DNA of 64,000 nt from Flavobacterium flabelliforme. GTDB taxonomy: Bacteria > Bacteroidota > Bacteroidia > Flavobacteriales > Flavobacteriaceae. Where the stretch lies: positions 212,541-276,540 of the forward strand of contig NZ_JAGFBU010000005.1 in NCBI RefSeq assembly GCF_017948675.1. The letters are read 5' to 3'. Under the pieces are notes generated by a model. It saw nothing but the letters and a program-made list of their open reading frames with translations. It did no database searches and was not told the origin of the DNA. The translations under genes were made by a program, and so were the position numbers. Of this stretch, positions 8,410 through 16,986 are shown in pieces; the stretch's first letter is position 1, and every line of letters begins with the position of its first letter.

Positions 8410-8592
8410 CTAAAGTCTTCCTTTAAGAGAACTAAAAACCCAAGCATTAGCTAAAAAGCCAACTCCTACGGCCACAAATCCCCATCCAGAAACTTCCCTG
8501 TAGCGAAAAGCTCCTAAACCAATTAATAGTAATCCCATTAAAATCATTATTAAGGTTGCCCAACCTAATATCGTATTCTTATTCATTCCCAT
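8410..8592 (-). CDS. CAL67264-family small membrane protein
   Basis: This 60-residue protein has two predicted transmembrane helices: residues about 7-27 and 35-54. The sequence between them (GAFRYREVSGWGFVAVGVGF) and the C-terminal SSLKGRL match the flavobacterial CAL67264 family as I recall it. No function is known. It sits between ettA and holA on the same strand but is separated from both by about 70 bases. Confidence 0.75.
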   Translation of the reverse strand: MGMNKNTILGWATLIMILMGLLLIGLGAFRYREVSGWGFVAVGVGFLANAWVFSSLKGRL

Positions 8593-8666
8593 AAATGTGG
8601 TATTTTAATTTTATCCAAATTTCGATACTTCGAAACGGATTTGCAAATATCGGTAATTTTTACCCT

Positions 8667-9671
8667 TTAATTAAATATTTTATAAAGCATTTCTCTTAAT
8701 AAATCAGATTGAGACAATGCGTTAGCACCTACTCCTTTACTCTTTATGTCGATATCTCTCAATGCAGTTACAATCTGGCTAACTTTTTTCATTGGATAAT
8801 TCTTTAAAGCCACATCATATTCTTTTAAAAAAAAGGGATTAACACCAATTACAGCCGCTACATTCTTGGGATTTCGATCTTTTAATCCATGGTACTTTAG
8901 CAGTTGAATAAAAAATCCAAAAACTAAACTGGTTGTGACTACCAATGGATTATCTTTTGGATTTTGAGCAAAATTTTCAGCTATGGTATACGCTTTTAGT
9001 TGGTTTTTTTCTCCTAAAGCTTTGCGTAATTCAAAAACATTAAAATCCTTACTAAAGCCAATGTTCTCTTCTATATCCTTTGGAGAAATAGTACTTCCGA
9101 CTGGCAAAATAATTTGTAGTTTTTGAAGTTCATTATTTATTTTACTTAAATCTGTTCCTAAGAACTCTACTAACATTGCAGTTGCTTTAGGCTCAATGGC
9201 GTATTTTTTGCTTGACAAAACACGTTTGATCCAATCTCCTACTTGATTTTCATAGAGCTTTTTACTTTCAAAAACAACACCTGTTTTGGCTAAAACCTTA
9301 GTTAATTTTTTTCTCTTATCTAAGGTCTTATATTTGTAGCAAAATACTAAAACTGTTGATGCCATAGGATTTTCGGCATAAGCTTCTAGCTTGTCAATAG
9401 TTCTAATTAAATCCTGCGCTTCTTTGACAATTACTACTTGTCTCTCGGCCATCATTGGATAGCGTTTGGCTGTCGAAATAATATCTTCTATTGATACATC
9501 TCGTCCGTACAAAACAGTTTGATTAAAGCCTTTTTCTTCTTCAGTAAGTACTTTTTCCTCAATATAATCAGATAATTTATCAATATAATAGGGCTCTTCT
9601 CCCATTAAGAAATAAATGGGCTTGATGTTCCCACTTTTTATATCATTTACAATTTTTAGTACTTCATCCAT
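8667..9671 (-). CDS. holA: DNA polymerase III delta subunit
   Basis: The delta subunit of the clamp loader opens the sliding clamp so that it can be loaded on DNA. Homologues start MDEVLKIVNDIKSGNIKPIY, so I place the start at ATG 9671, giving 334 residues. A longer reading from 9719 adds 16 lysine-rich residues with no family support. Recognisable parts are IYFLMGEEPYYIDKL near the N terminus, the helical lid region and the C-terminal collar with ALRDIDIKSKGVGA. It is divergent from the HsdR_N-type gene at 9764, with under 100 bases between the starts. Confidence 0.9.
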   Translation of the reverse strand: MDEVLKIVNDIKSGNIKPIYFLMGEEPYYIDKLSDYIEEKVLTEEEKGFNQTVLYGRDVSIEDIISTAKRYPMMAERQVVIVKEAQDLIRTIDKLEAYAENPMASTVLVFCYKYKTLDKRKKLTKVLAKTGVVFESKKLYENQVGDWIKRVLSSKKYAIEPKATAMLVEFLGTDLSKINNELQKLQIILPVGSTISPKDIEENIGFSKDFNVFELRKALGEKNQLKAYTIAENFAQNPKDNPLVVTTSLVFGFFIQLLKYHGLKDRNPKNVAAVIGVNPFFLKEYDVALKNYPMKKVSQIVTALRDIDIKSKGVGANALSQSDLLREMLYKIFN

Positions 9672-9751
9672 TTTTTTTGCTTTCAATTTCCAATTTTCAT
9701 CTGCTTTGAACCTTGGCAAAGATTAAACTTTAATCTTTAAATCTTATTTTA

Positions 9752-9759
9752 TACTTTTG
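9752..9759 (+). promoter_or_regulatory. -7 element TACTTTTG only 4 bases before the ATG
   Basis: This is an exact TAnnTTTG match ending four bases before the ATG at 9764. With the usual distance from this box to the start of transcription, the message would begin at or next to the ATG, giving a leaderless transcript. Confidence 0.5.
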
Positions 9760-9763
9760 CTTA

Positions 9764-10213
9764 ATGCAGCAGTTAAATTTTTCCAGTTATAAATTTCGTT
9801 TCAAAAATAGCGAAAATAAAGTGTCTATTTTTGATGAAATCAGGAAAAAATTTATCATACTCACTCCCGAAGAATGGGTACGTCAGCATGTAATCCAATT
9901 TTTATTGGAGGAGAAAAAATATCCAAAATCGCTCATCAATGTCGAGAAGGTTTTAAAGGTCAATGGCTTACGCAAAAGATACGATGTTGTGGTTTTTAAT
10001 TCTGATGGTTCTATTTTCATTTTAATTGAATGTAAAGCGCCAGAAATTAAAATTGCTCAGGCTACTTTTGACCAAATTGCTCGCTATAACATGACAATGA
10101 AAGCTCAGTTTTTGATGGTGACTAACGGATTGAATCATTACTTTTGTCAAATGGATTTTGAAAATGAAAAATATCAGTTTCTTACTGAATTACCAATTTA
10201 TCAAATCCAATAA
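9764..10213 (+). CDS. Orphan HsdR N-terminal-like nuclease domain protein
   Basis: This 149-residue protein matches the HsdR_N nuclease domain of type I restriction enzymes. It has the PD-(D/E)xK layout: Asp74 in KRYDVVVF, and Glu89 and Lys91 in ILIECKAPE. TPEEWVRQHVIQFL precedes the core, as in the family. No hsdM, hsdS or helicase part is nearby, so it is not a restriction system. Such stand-alone proteins occur across Bacteroidota, often next to holA as I recall. The role is unknown, and DNA maintenance is only a guess. The glycosyltransferase gene follows after 12 bases. Confidence 0.8.
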   Translation: MQQLNFSSYKFRFKNSENKVSIFDEIRKKFIILTPEEWVRQHVIQFLLEEKKYPKSLINVEKVLKVNGLRKRYDVVVFNSDGSIFILIECKAPEIKIAQATFDQIARYNMTMKAQFLMVTNGLNHYFCQMDFENEKYQFLTELPIYQIQ

Positions 10214-10225
10214 TCAAATTTTGAA

Positions 10226-11227
10226 ATGAAAATAGCAGTTGTTATACTAAATTGGAATGGAATGTTGTTGTTGGAAAAATTTCTTCCATCCATAGTTGAA
10301 TATTCACCTGAAGCAACAATATACGTAGTTGACAATGCCTCGACTGATGATTCTAATTCTTATGTAAAAGCTTTTTATCCATCGATTAAAATTGTAAAAA
10401 ACGAAAGCAACTTAGGCTTTGCTAGTGGTTATAATGAAGCATTAAAATGTATTGATGGGGATGTTTATGCTTTAGTAAACTCTGATATCGAAGTAACTAA
10501 AAACTGGCTTAATCCCATTATTAAAACTTTTGAAGCTGAATCGAATACGGCTATAATTCAGCCTAAAATTCTTGATTATAAAAGTAAAGAATATTTTGAA
10601 TATGCAGGAGCAGCAGGTGGTTTTATTGATCAATATGGATATCCTTTTTGCCGTGGTAGAATTTTTGATACTTTAGAAAAAGACAATGGACAATACGATG
10701 ACAATTGTGAGATTTTCTGGGCTTCTGGAGCCTGTTTTTTTATTAGAAGTCAAGTTTATAAAAAATTAAATGGTTTTGATGGTGAATTTTTTGCACATCA
10801 AGAAGAAATAGATTTATGCTGGCGTGCTATAAATGAAGGGTATAAAATAAAATACAATTCAGAATCTGTCGTTTATCACGTTGGAGGTGCTACATTACAA
10901 CAAGGAAACCCGATGAAGACTTTTTTGAACTTTAGGAATTCCTTACTAATGCTGACAAAAAACCTTCCAAAAGAGAAATTATACACCATTTTATTAGTAC
11001 GTATGCTGTTAGACGGAGTTGCAGGTCTGCAATTTTTATGCAAAGGAAAACCAAAACATTTATGGGCAATACTAAAAGCGCATTGGTCTTTTTATGGTTT
11101 TTTTGCTGTCTATTATAAAAAAAGAAATAATTTTCAACAACAGCAATACTATAAAGTGCAAAGTATCGTTTACTCTTATTACATTAGGAAAGTTATTTCA
11201 TTTAACGATTTATTTAGAATTAAATAG
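10226..11227 (+). CDS. Family 2 glycosyltransferase
   Basis: This 333-residue GT-A fold enzyme is expected to transfer an activated sugar to a cell-surface glycan. The N terminus KIAVVILNWNGMLLL is the family's first strand and loop. VVDNASTDDS and LGFASGYNEAL are typical nucleotide-binding motifs, and LVNSDIEV takes the place of the DxD motif. GFDGEFFAHQEEIDLCWR is the conserved acceptor-site segment of rhamnosyltransferase-like members. No polysaccharide locus surrounds it, so the substrate is unknown. It is probably cotranscribed with the upstream nuclease-like gene. Confidence 0.88.
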   Translation: MKIAVVILNWNGMLLLEKFLPSIVEYSPEATIYVVDNASTDDSNSYVKAFYPSIKIVKNESNLGFASGYNEALKCIDGDVYALVNSDIEVTKNWLNPIIKTFEAESNTAIIQPKILDYKSKEYFEYAGAAGGFIDQYGYPFCRGRIFDTLEKDNGQYDDNCEIFWASGACFFIRSQVYKKLNGFDGEFFAHQEEIDLCWRAINEGYKIKYNSESVVYHVGGATLQQGNPMKTFLNFRNSLLMLTKNLPKEKLYTILLVRMLLDGVAGLQFLCKGKPKHLWAILKAHWSFYGFFAVYYKKRNNFQQQQYYKVQSIVYSYYIRKVISFNDLFRIK

Positions 11228-11239
11228 AATATAAAAAAG

Positions 11240-11247
11240 TAACTTTG
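11240..11247 (+). promoter_or_regulatory. Candidate -7 element TAACTTTG of the OmpA lipoprotein gene
   Basis: This is an exact TAnnTTTG match 24 bases before the ATG at 11272. No clear TTG is present at the usual -33 distance. Confidence 0.5.
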
Positions 11248-11271
11248 TAATTAACACTATAAACTAAATTT

Positions 11272-12105
11272 ATGAAAAAAATCGTAATCGCCTTATCAGT
11301 TATGGCTCTTTTAACTTCGTGTGTTTCCAAGAAGAAATATACTGATTTAGAAGCTAGAAATAAAGAAACTCAAGACTTACTTAATACAGCTACTGTAAAA
11401 TTAAATTCTTGCTTAGAAGAAAAAGCAGGTCTTGCAGCTAGAGTTGATGGATTGAAAGAACAAAATCAAACCTTAATTAGTACTTCTAAAGATATGACTA
11501 TCTTAACTACTAAAGGTGCTGAAAATATTGAAAAAGCTTTAGAATCTATCAAAGAGAAAGATTTAAAAATTAGTAGAATGCAAGACGCATTAACTAAAAA
11601 AGATAGTGTTACTCTTGCCTTAGTTACAAGTTTAAAAAGCTCAGTAGGTATTTCGGATCCAGATATCGAAATTAATGTTGAAAAAGGAGTTGTTTTTATC
11701 TCAATTGCTGACAAATTACTTTTTAAAACAGGAAGTTATGATGTAACAGATAAAGCAAAAGCTGTTTTAGCTAAAGTTGCAAAAGTAGTAAATGACAAAC
11801 CTGATTTTGAATGTATGGTTGAAGGACACACGGATAATGTTCCTTACAATGGATCAGGGATTTTATTAGACAACTGGGATTTAAGTGTAAAACGTTCTAC
11901 TTCTATTATTCGTGTATTAACGAATCAATTAGGTGTTAAACCAGAACAATTAATCGCAGCTGGAAGAAGTTCTTACATTCCTTTAGTATCAAATGATACT
12001 GCAGAAAACAGAGCACGTAATAGAAGAACTCGTATTGTTGTATTACCTAAAATCGATCAATTTTACGATATGATTGAAAAAGAAATGAAAAAACAACAAA
12101 AATAA
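11272..12105 (+). CDS. OmpA-family lipoprotein with a coiled-coil stalk
   Basis: This 277-residue lipoprotein has a lipobox LLTSC with Cys17 as the lipidated residue. Residues about 20-125 form an amphipathic coiled coil. Residues about 145-265 are an OmpA C-terminal peptidoglycan-binding domain, with LLFKTGSYDV, GHTDNVP and AENRARNRRTRIVVLP. It should link the outer membrane to peptidoglycan. It has its own candidate promoter and a strong terminator, so it appears monocistronic. Confidence 0.9.
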   Translation: MKKIVIALSVMALLTSCVSKKKYTDLEARNKETQDLLNTATVKLNSCLEEKAGLAARVDGLKEQNQTLISTSKDMTILTTKGAENIEKALESIKEKDLKISRMQDALTKKDSVTLALVTSLKSSVGISDPDIEINVEKGVVFISIADKLLFKTGSYDVTDKAKAVLAKVAKVVNDKPDFECMVEGHTDNVPYNGSGILLDNWDLSVKRSTSIIRVLTNQLGVKPEQLIAAGRSSYIPLVSNDTAENRARNRRTRIVVLPKIDQFYDMIEKEMKKQQK

Positions 12106-12120
12106 TCTTCGGACATAGAT

Positions 12121-12154
12121 AAAAAAACGCCTCATATTTGAGGCGTTTTTTTTT
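12121..12154 (+). terminator. Intrinsic terminator of the OmpA lipoprotein gene
   Basis: AACGCCTCA (12126-12134) pairs with TGAGGCGTT (12139-12147) around a TATT loop, with an A-run before and a T-run of nine after. It starts 16 bases after the stop codon. Confidence 0.9.
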
Positions 12155-12213
12155 ATCTATGAATTTTATCCTTTTTGGTTAAGAAAATATATGACTCTAT
12201 ACTCAGGGAGAAA

Positions 12214-12243
12214 CAAAAAAAGCAGGTCAAATGACCTGCTTTT
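12214..12243 (-). terminator. Second terminator hairpin, facing the YciO-type gene
   Basis: AGCAGGTCA (12221-12229) and TGACCTGCT (12232-12240) form a tight hairpin flanked by A-run and T-run. It lies downstream of the minus-strand gene ending at 12388 and probably ends that transcript. The remaining bases up to 12387 are AT-rich with nothing I can recognise. Confidence 0.75.
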
Positions 12244-12387
12244 ACCTATCCTTAATTTTTCTTTAACAACCAATTAAATACAATTAAGAATAAGATACTA
12301 CTATTTTTAACTTACTAAGTAAATATTTATTGGTAAACATACTAAATCTTAGTTGATTTTAATAGTTTATTTGCCAAATAATGCTAT

Positions 12388-13008
12388 TTATAAAACGTCT
12401 AAATCTCCTTTACCTTCTCTCACTACAATTGGCTCATCACCTGACAGATCAATTATGGTAGATCCTACATTATCTCCATAACCACCATCAATGACAAGAT
12501 CTACAAGATTCTGCCATTTTTCAAATATAAGCTCAGGATCAGTGGTGTATTCTATTACATCATCCTCATCACGTATTGATGTAGAAACAATCGGATTTCC
12601 TAACAACTTAACGATCTCTAGCGCTATTGAATTATTTGGAACCCTGATACCAACAGTAGTCTTCTTTTTAAATTCTTTAGGTAAATTATTATTCCCTGGT
12701 AAAATAAACGTGTAAGGTCCTGGCAAAGCTCTTTTTAATATCTTAAAAGTAGCAGTATCTATTTGCCTTACATAATCAGATAAATTACTAAGATCGTGAC
12801 AAATAAAAGAGAAATTTGCCTTCTCTAGTTTAATTCCTTTGATTTTAGCAATGCGCTCTAATGCTTTAGTATTTGTAATATCACACCCTAAACCATATAC
12901 TGTATCGGTTGGATAAATAATTAAACCACCATCTTTTAAAACCTTTACTACTTTGGCTATAGCCGCTTCATTGGGTTTGTTTTCGTATATTTTTATAAAT
13001 TCTGCCAT
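12388..13008 (-). CDS. YciO/Sua5/YrdC-family protein (possible threonylcarbamoyl-AMP synthase)
   Basis: This 206-residue protein has the family's nucleotide-binding core: GGLIIYPTDTVYGLGCD near the N terminus, RALPGPYTFILPG, and TVGIRVPN. Length and motifs fit the YciO subgroup better than TsaC. The subgroup's N-terminal KIYENKPNEA and C-terminal VVREGKGDL are also present. TsaC makes threonylcarbamoyl-AMP for the t6A modification of tRNA. YciO members share the fold and may have weak or different activity, so database names of L-threonylcarbamoyladenylate synthase should be read with care. It is on the same strand as the helicase gene, 80 bases downstream of it. Confidence 0.85.
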   Translation of the reverse strand: MAEFIKIYENKPNEAAIAKVVKVLKDGGLIIYPTDTVYGLGCDITNTKALERIAKIKGIKLEKANFSFICHDLSNLSDYVRQIDTATFKILKRALPGPYTFILPGNNNLPKEFKKKTTVGIRVPNNSIALEIVKLLGNPIVSTSIRDEDDVIEYTTDPELIFEKWQNLVDLVIDGGYGDNVGSTIIDLSGDEPIVVREGKGDLDVL

Positions 13009-13088
13009 TTTATTTTTTCTTTAATGTTTTATTTACCATTCAAATTATTCTATTTAAGAAGCTTGAGAGGTTATAACAAAACTGATTT

Positions 13089-15422
13089 TTATCCAATAAT
13101 ATCTAACTTTGCAAAACGCAACAACAATTTTTTGATACCTCCCACTTCAAATTTAATTTCTGCTTTTTTATCTGCTCCTACTCCTTCCAAATTCACAACT
13201 TGGCCTTTGCCAAATCGCTCGTGCATAACAATATTACCTGCAACCAATTTATTGTCAAATAAATTAGCACTTCCAGCTGCAGCATTACTTGAAACAGGCT
13301 TTAACTTGCGTACATTTATTTCTGATTTTTGCTCAATACTTGTAGGTGCCTTTGGTGGTGTCCCCCCGATTGGTTTTGCTAAACGCAATTTAGACTTATC
13401 TACGTCTCCAAAAATATCACTATCAATCATGGGCTTGTATCGATAATTATTTTCAGGAGGCGTCATGTATTCTAAATATTGACTGTCAATTTCTTCGATA
13501 AAACGAGACGGCTCACTATCCGTTAGTTTTCCCCAGCGGTAACGCGATTGTGAATAGGTTAAATACGCTTGATGTTCAGCACGAGTCAATGCCACGTAAA
13601 ATAATCTACGCTCTTCTTCTAATTCGCTTCTTGTACTCATACTCATCGCACTAGGAAACAAATCTTCCTCCATACCTACAACAAAAACATGAGGAAATTC
13701 TAAACCTTTAGCCAAGTGAATAGTCATTAATGCCACACGATCTTCATCGCTAGTATCTTTATCTAAATCAGTAGCTAAAGCCACATCTTCCATAAACTCT
13801 GACAAGGCTCCTCTTGCACCATCCACTTCAATTTGACCTTCTGTAAAGTCCTTTATTCCATTTAGTAATTCTTCAATGTTTTGAATTTTTGCCATTCCCT
13901 CAGGAGTTGCATCTTTTTTTAATTCTTGAACCAAACCTGTTTTCTTAGCTACATGATCGGCTAGATAAAAAGCATCTTGATTTTCATTAATGGCCTGAAA
14001 ACTCTGAATCATAGTTACAAAATCCAATAGTTTTTGCTTCGTTCCTGAGTTTAATTTTAAATCAATTCGTTCGATATTTTGCATTACTTCAAACATGGAT
14101 CGTTTGTAGTGATTAGCGGCAATGGTCAATTTTTCGATCGTCGTATTTCCAATTCCACGTGCTGGATAATTGATCACACGCATTAAAGCTTCCTCATCTT
14201 TCGGATTAATGACTAGCCTTAAATAGCACAAGACATCTTTTACTTCTTTTCTTTGATAAAAAGAAAGTCCACCGTAAATTCGATAAGGAATATCTCTTTT
14301 CCTTAAGGCATCTTCCATGGCTCGCGATTGAGCATTGGTACGATATAAAATAGCAAAAGCACCATTATGTAATTGATTTTGCATTTTTTGTTCCCAAATG
14401 GTGCTGGCTACAAAACGTCCTTCTTCATTATCGGTTAAACTGCGATGAACTTTTATTTTTGGTCCAAAATCATTGGCTGTCCAAACAATTTTATCCAGTT
14501 TGACTTTATTTTTATCAATAATTGTATTCGCTGCTTCTACTATATTTTTTGTAGAACGATAATTTTGTTCTAATCTATAGGTTTGTACGCCTTCATAATC
14601 TTTTTGGAAATTCAATATGTTATTAATATTGGCGCCACGAAAAGCATAAATACTTTGCGCATCATCTCCTACCACACATATATTCTGAAATTTATCAGAC
14701 AAAGCACGAACTATAAGGTATTGAGAATGATTGGTATCTTGGTACTCATCAACTAAAATATAGCGGAAACGGTTTTGATATTTGGCTAAAACTTCTGGAA
14801 ATCGAGTTAGTAATTCGTTCGTTTTCAATAACAAATCATCAAAATCCATAGCACCCGATTTAAAACAACGGTCTACATAATTCTGATAAATTTCGCCCAT
14901 GCGAGGTTTTTTAGACATCGCATCGGCTTCTTGCAATTCAGGATCGTTAAAATAAGCCTTTACAGTAATCAAACTATTTTTAAAATTAGAGATTCTGCTT
15001 AAAACTTGTTTTGGTTTATACACATCTCTATCCAACTGCATTTCTTTGATAATACCAGAAATAGCACGCAGAGAATCTTGTGAATCATAGATAGTAAAAT
15101 TGGAAGGATAGCCTAAATGTTCTGCTTCTGAACGAAGTATTCGAGCAAAAACAGAGTGAAATGTACCCATCCACAAATTTTTAGCCTCGCTTGCACCAAC
15201 AATATCAGAGATACGCTTTTTCATTTCTCGTGCCGCCTTATTGGTAAATGTTAGCGATAAAATACTAAAAGCATCTATGCCTTGATGCATTAAATAAGCA
15301 ATTCTAATTGTCAACACTCGAGTTTTTCCAGAACCTGCTCCTGCAATAATTATCATAGGACCGTCTTTTTGTAAAACGGGTTCACGTTGTGCTTCGTTAA
15401 GTTGATCGATATATTTATGCAT
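13089..15422 (-). CDS. UvrD/PcrA-type superfamily 1 DNA helicase
   Basis: This 777-residue ATP-dependent 3'-5' helicase serves DNA repair and replication restart. The Q-motif region LNEAQREPV is followed by Walker A AGAGSGKT at residues 27-34. Also visible are motif II VDEYQDTN, motif III GDDAQSIYAFRGA, motif IV LEQNYRST, and motifs V/VI (TIHLAKGLEF, FYVALTRAE). The C-terminal segment MHERFGKGQVVNLEG is the tudor-like domain that PcrA uses to bind RNA polymerase. Length and tail favour PcrA/UvrD over Rep. Confidence 0.93.
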   Translation of the reverse strand: MHKYIDQLNEAQREPVLQKDGPMIIIAGAGSGKTRVLTIRIAYLMHQGIDAFSILSLTFTNKAAREMKKRISDIVGASEAKNLWMGTFHSVFARILRSEAEHLGYPSNFTIYDSQDSLRAISGIIKEMQLDRDVYKPKQVLSRISNFKNSLITVKAYFNDPELQEADAMSKKPRMGEIYQNYVDRCFKSGAMDFDDLLLKTNELLTRFPEVLAKYQNRFRYILVDEYQDTNHSQYLIVRALSDKFQNICVVGDDAQSIYAFRGANINNILNFQKDYEGVQTYRLEQNYRSTKNIVEAANTIIDKNKVKLDKIVWTANDFGPKIKVHRSLTDNEEGRFVASTIWEQKMQNQLHNGAFAILYRTNAQSRAMEDALRKRDIPYRIYGGLSFYQRKEVKDVLCYLRLVINPKDEEALMRVINYPARGIGNTTIEKLTIAANHYKRSMFEVMQNIERIDLKLNSGTKQKLLDFVTMIQSFQAINENQDAFYLADHVAKKTGLVQELKKDATPEGMAKIQNIEELLNGIKDFTEGQIEVDGARGALSEFMEDVALATDLDKDTSDEDRVALMTIHLAKGLEFPHVFVVGMEEDLFPSAMSMSTRSELEEERRLFYVALTRAEHQAYLTYSQSRYRWGKLTDSEPSRFIEEIDSQYLEYMTPPENNYRYKPMIDSDIFGDVDKSKLRLAKPIGGTPPKAPTSIEQKSEINVRKLKPVSSNAAAGSANLFDNKLVAGNIVMHERFGKGQVVNLEGVGADKKAEIKFEVGGIKKLLLRFAKLDIIG

Positions 15423-15444
15423 GTGAAATTTTAATTTTGTTATA

Positions 15445-15452
15445 CAAAAATA
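15445..15452 (-). promoter_or_regulatory. Candidate -7 element TATTTTTG of the helicase gene
   Basis: On the minus strand this is an exact TAnnTTTG match 22 bases upstream of the ATG at 15422. No TTG is seen at the expected spacing. Confidence 0.45.
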
Positions 15453-15539
15453 GCGATTTTGATTGAGGTTTTAAGTATCAAAAAGGAACAATGACTCCTT
15501 ACAAAATTTCACTACTTTAAAAGAAATATTTCTTACTAA

Positions 15540-16307
15540 TTATTTAAAAAAGACATCGTAGGCAAAACGAATTAAAGTACCAATTACAACTACTAAAAAG
15601 AAAATTCGGATAAAACTGTTGCCTTTGTTTATAGCTAATTTTGCTCCAATCCAACCTCCTACTGCATTACTTGCTGCCATGGGTAAAGCAATAGACCAAA
15701 TAATTTTTCCTTTTAAGATAAAAAGACAAATAGAACCAAAATTGGTCGATAAATTGACCATTTTAGCATTTGCTGAAGCATGCAAAAAGTCAAATCCCAT
15801 GATGGCGATAAAAGCAACTACAAGAAAACTACCGGTTCCTGGGCCAATAAAACCATCATACAAACCAACTATAAAACTAATTGCGACTGCATTAAAGATT
15901 TGTGTTCTAGGCGTGTGCTGCTTTTCTAAATGTTGACCAAAGTTCTTTTTTGCGTAAGTATAAATTACCAAAAATGACAGCACAATTAACAGTAATGGTT
16001 TCATGAAATCATTGCTCACATACGTTAATAAAGTAGATCCTAAAAATGCTGATGGAAATGCTAAAATCATCATAATACTCAGTAATTTCCAATTCATATC
16101 GACCTTTTTCAAATATTGATAAGCAGCAACTGAAGTTCCGCTAAAAGCCGGAATTTTTAAAGTTCCAATTACAGTAGATACAGGAAGATTAGGCAATAAA
16201 ATTAATCCCATTGGAGTTTGTATGAGTCCGCCTCCGCCAACAATCGCATCTACAAAACCAGCAGCAAAAGCGGCTAAACACAGTAAAACCAATACGTAAG
16301 TTTCCAT
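15540..16307 (-). CDS. TSUP-family (TauE/SafE-like) membrane transporter
   Basis: This 255-residue integral membrane protein has about eight hydrophobic helices. The two halves carry the family's repeated signature: GFVDAIVGGGGLIQTP near residue 16 and GLYDGFIGPGTGSFLV in the second half. TSUP proteins move anions such as sulfite or organosulfonates, but the substrate cannot be told here because no sulfur-metabolism gene is adjacent. It is preceded on its strand by a short intergenic region shared with the divergent gene at 16437. Confidence 0.88.
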   Translation of the reverse strand: METYVLVLLCLAAFAAGFVDAIVGGGGLIQTPMGLILLPNLPVSTVIGTLKIPAFSGTSVAAYQYLKKVDMNWKLLSIMMILAFPSAFLGSTLLTYVSNDFMKPLLLIVLSFLVIYTYAKKNFGQHLEKQHTPRTQIFNAVAISFIVGLYDGFIGPGTGSFLVVAFIAIMGFDFLHASANAKMVNLSTNFGSICLFILKGKIIWSIALPMAASNAVGGWIGAKLAINKGNSFIRIFFLVVVIGTLIRFAYDVFFK

Positions 16308-16386
16308 TTAAATAGTAAATATTATTATTTTTTAATACAAAACGTAAAATTACTATTCGAATTCATTTATTGCTAATTAAATCAAC

Positions 16387-16416
16387 TTGATTTATAATCT
16401 AAAAAGTATATTTTTG
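16387..16416 (+). promoter_or_regulatory. Complete Bacteroidota promoter: TTG, 19 bp, TATTTTTG
   Basis: TTG at 16387-16389 is followed by a 19-bp spacer and TATTTTTG at 16409-16416. This matches both boxes of the primary sigma factor consensus. The ATG at 16437 is 20 bases further on. Confidence 0.75.
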
Positions 16417-16436
16417 CTCTTTAAAATTATAAAAGC

Positions 16437-16958
16437 ATGGATTCTACAAAAATCATTGAAATAATCGCCTATTCTTTACCATCAATAATAACAGGTGCTG
16501 TAGCCTATTTTTTATTAAATTCATATTTTAAAGAACAACAAAACACCAAACGATGGCTGCTACAAAAAGACAATCAACCATCAATTTTACCGCTAAGATT
16601 ACAAGCTTATGAAAGGTTAACTTTACTTATGGAACGCATAAACCCTTCTCAATTAATGGTAAGAATCAATCCAATTTCTGAAGATAAAACAGATTATCAA
16701 AATTTTGTTATAGCACAAATTGAACAAGAATTTGAGCATAATTTATCCCAACAGATTTATGTATCTGAAGAATGTTGGTCTATTGTAATTACAGCAAAAA
16801 ATGCCACAATACAAATGATTCGGTTGACTACAAAAAATGAAAAAGTAACAAATGCAGATACTTTAAGAGAAATGGTTATTGGTGATCTAATGGAAAAACA
16901 TGCTCCAAGTACTACAGCACTATCATTCTTAAAAAATGAAGTAAGTCAGCTTTGGTAA
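16437..16958 (+). CDS. Uncharacterised membrane-anchored protein
   Basis: I cannot assign a function. The 173-residue protein has one N-terminal hydrophobic helix (residues about 8-28), then KEQQNTKRW, then a soluble mostly helical domain. Conserved-looking features are PLRLQAYERLTLLMERINP and IEQEFEHNLSQQIYVS. I recall similar proteins in many Bacteroidota, where they carry only a domain-of-unknown-function label. It has its own well-formed promoter and is followed by a convergent gene 28 bases away with no clear terminator. Confidence 0.7.
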   Translation: MDSTKIIEIIAYSLPSIITGAVAYFLLNSYFKEQQNTKRWLLQKDNQPSILPLRLQAYERLTLLMERINPSQLMVRINPISEDKTDYQNFVIAQIEQEFEHNLSQQIYVSEECWSIVITAKNATIQMIRLTTKNEKVTNADTLREMVIGDLMEKHAPSTTALSFLKNEVSQLW

Positions 16959-16986
16959 ATATTAGCAAATCATTTAATTATAAAAA

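Noticed and set aside
9672..9719. Longer N terminus for holA
   Set aside because: The 16 extra residues are lysine-rich without family support, and homologues start at MDEVLKIV.
9764..10213. Type I restriction-modification system
   Set aside because: Only the N-terminal nuclease domain is present. No methylase, specificity or translocase gene is nearby.
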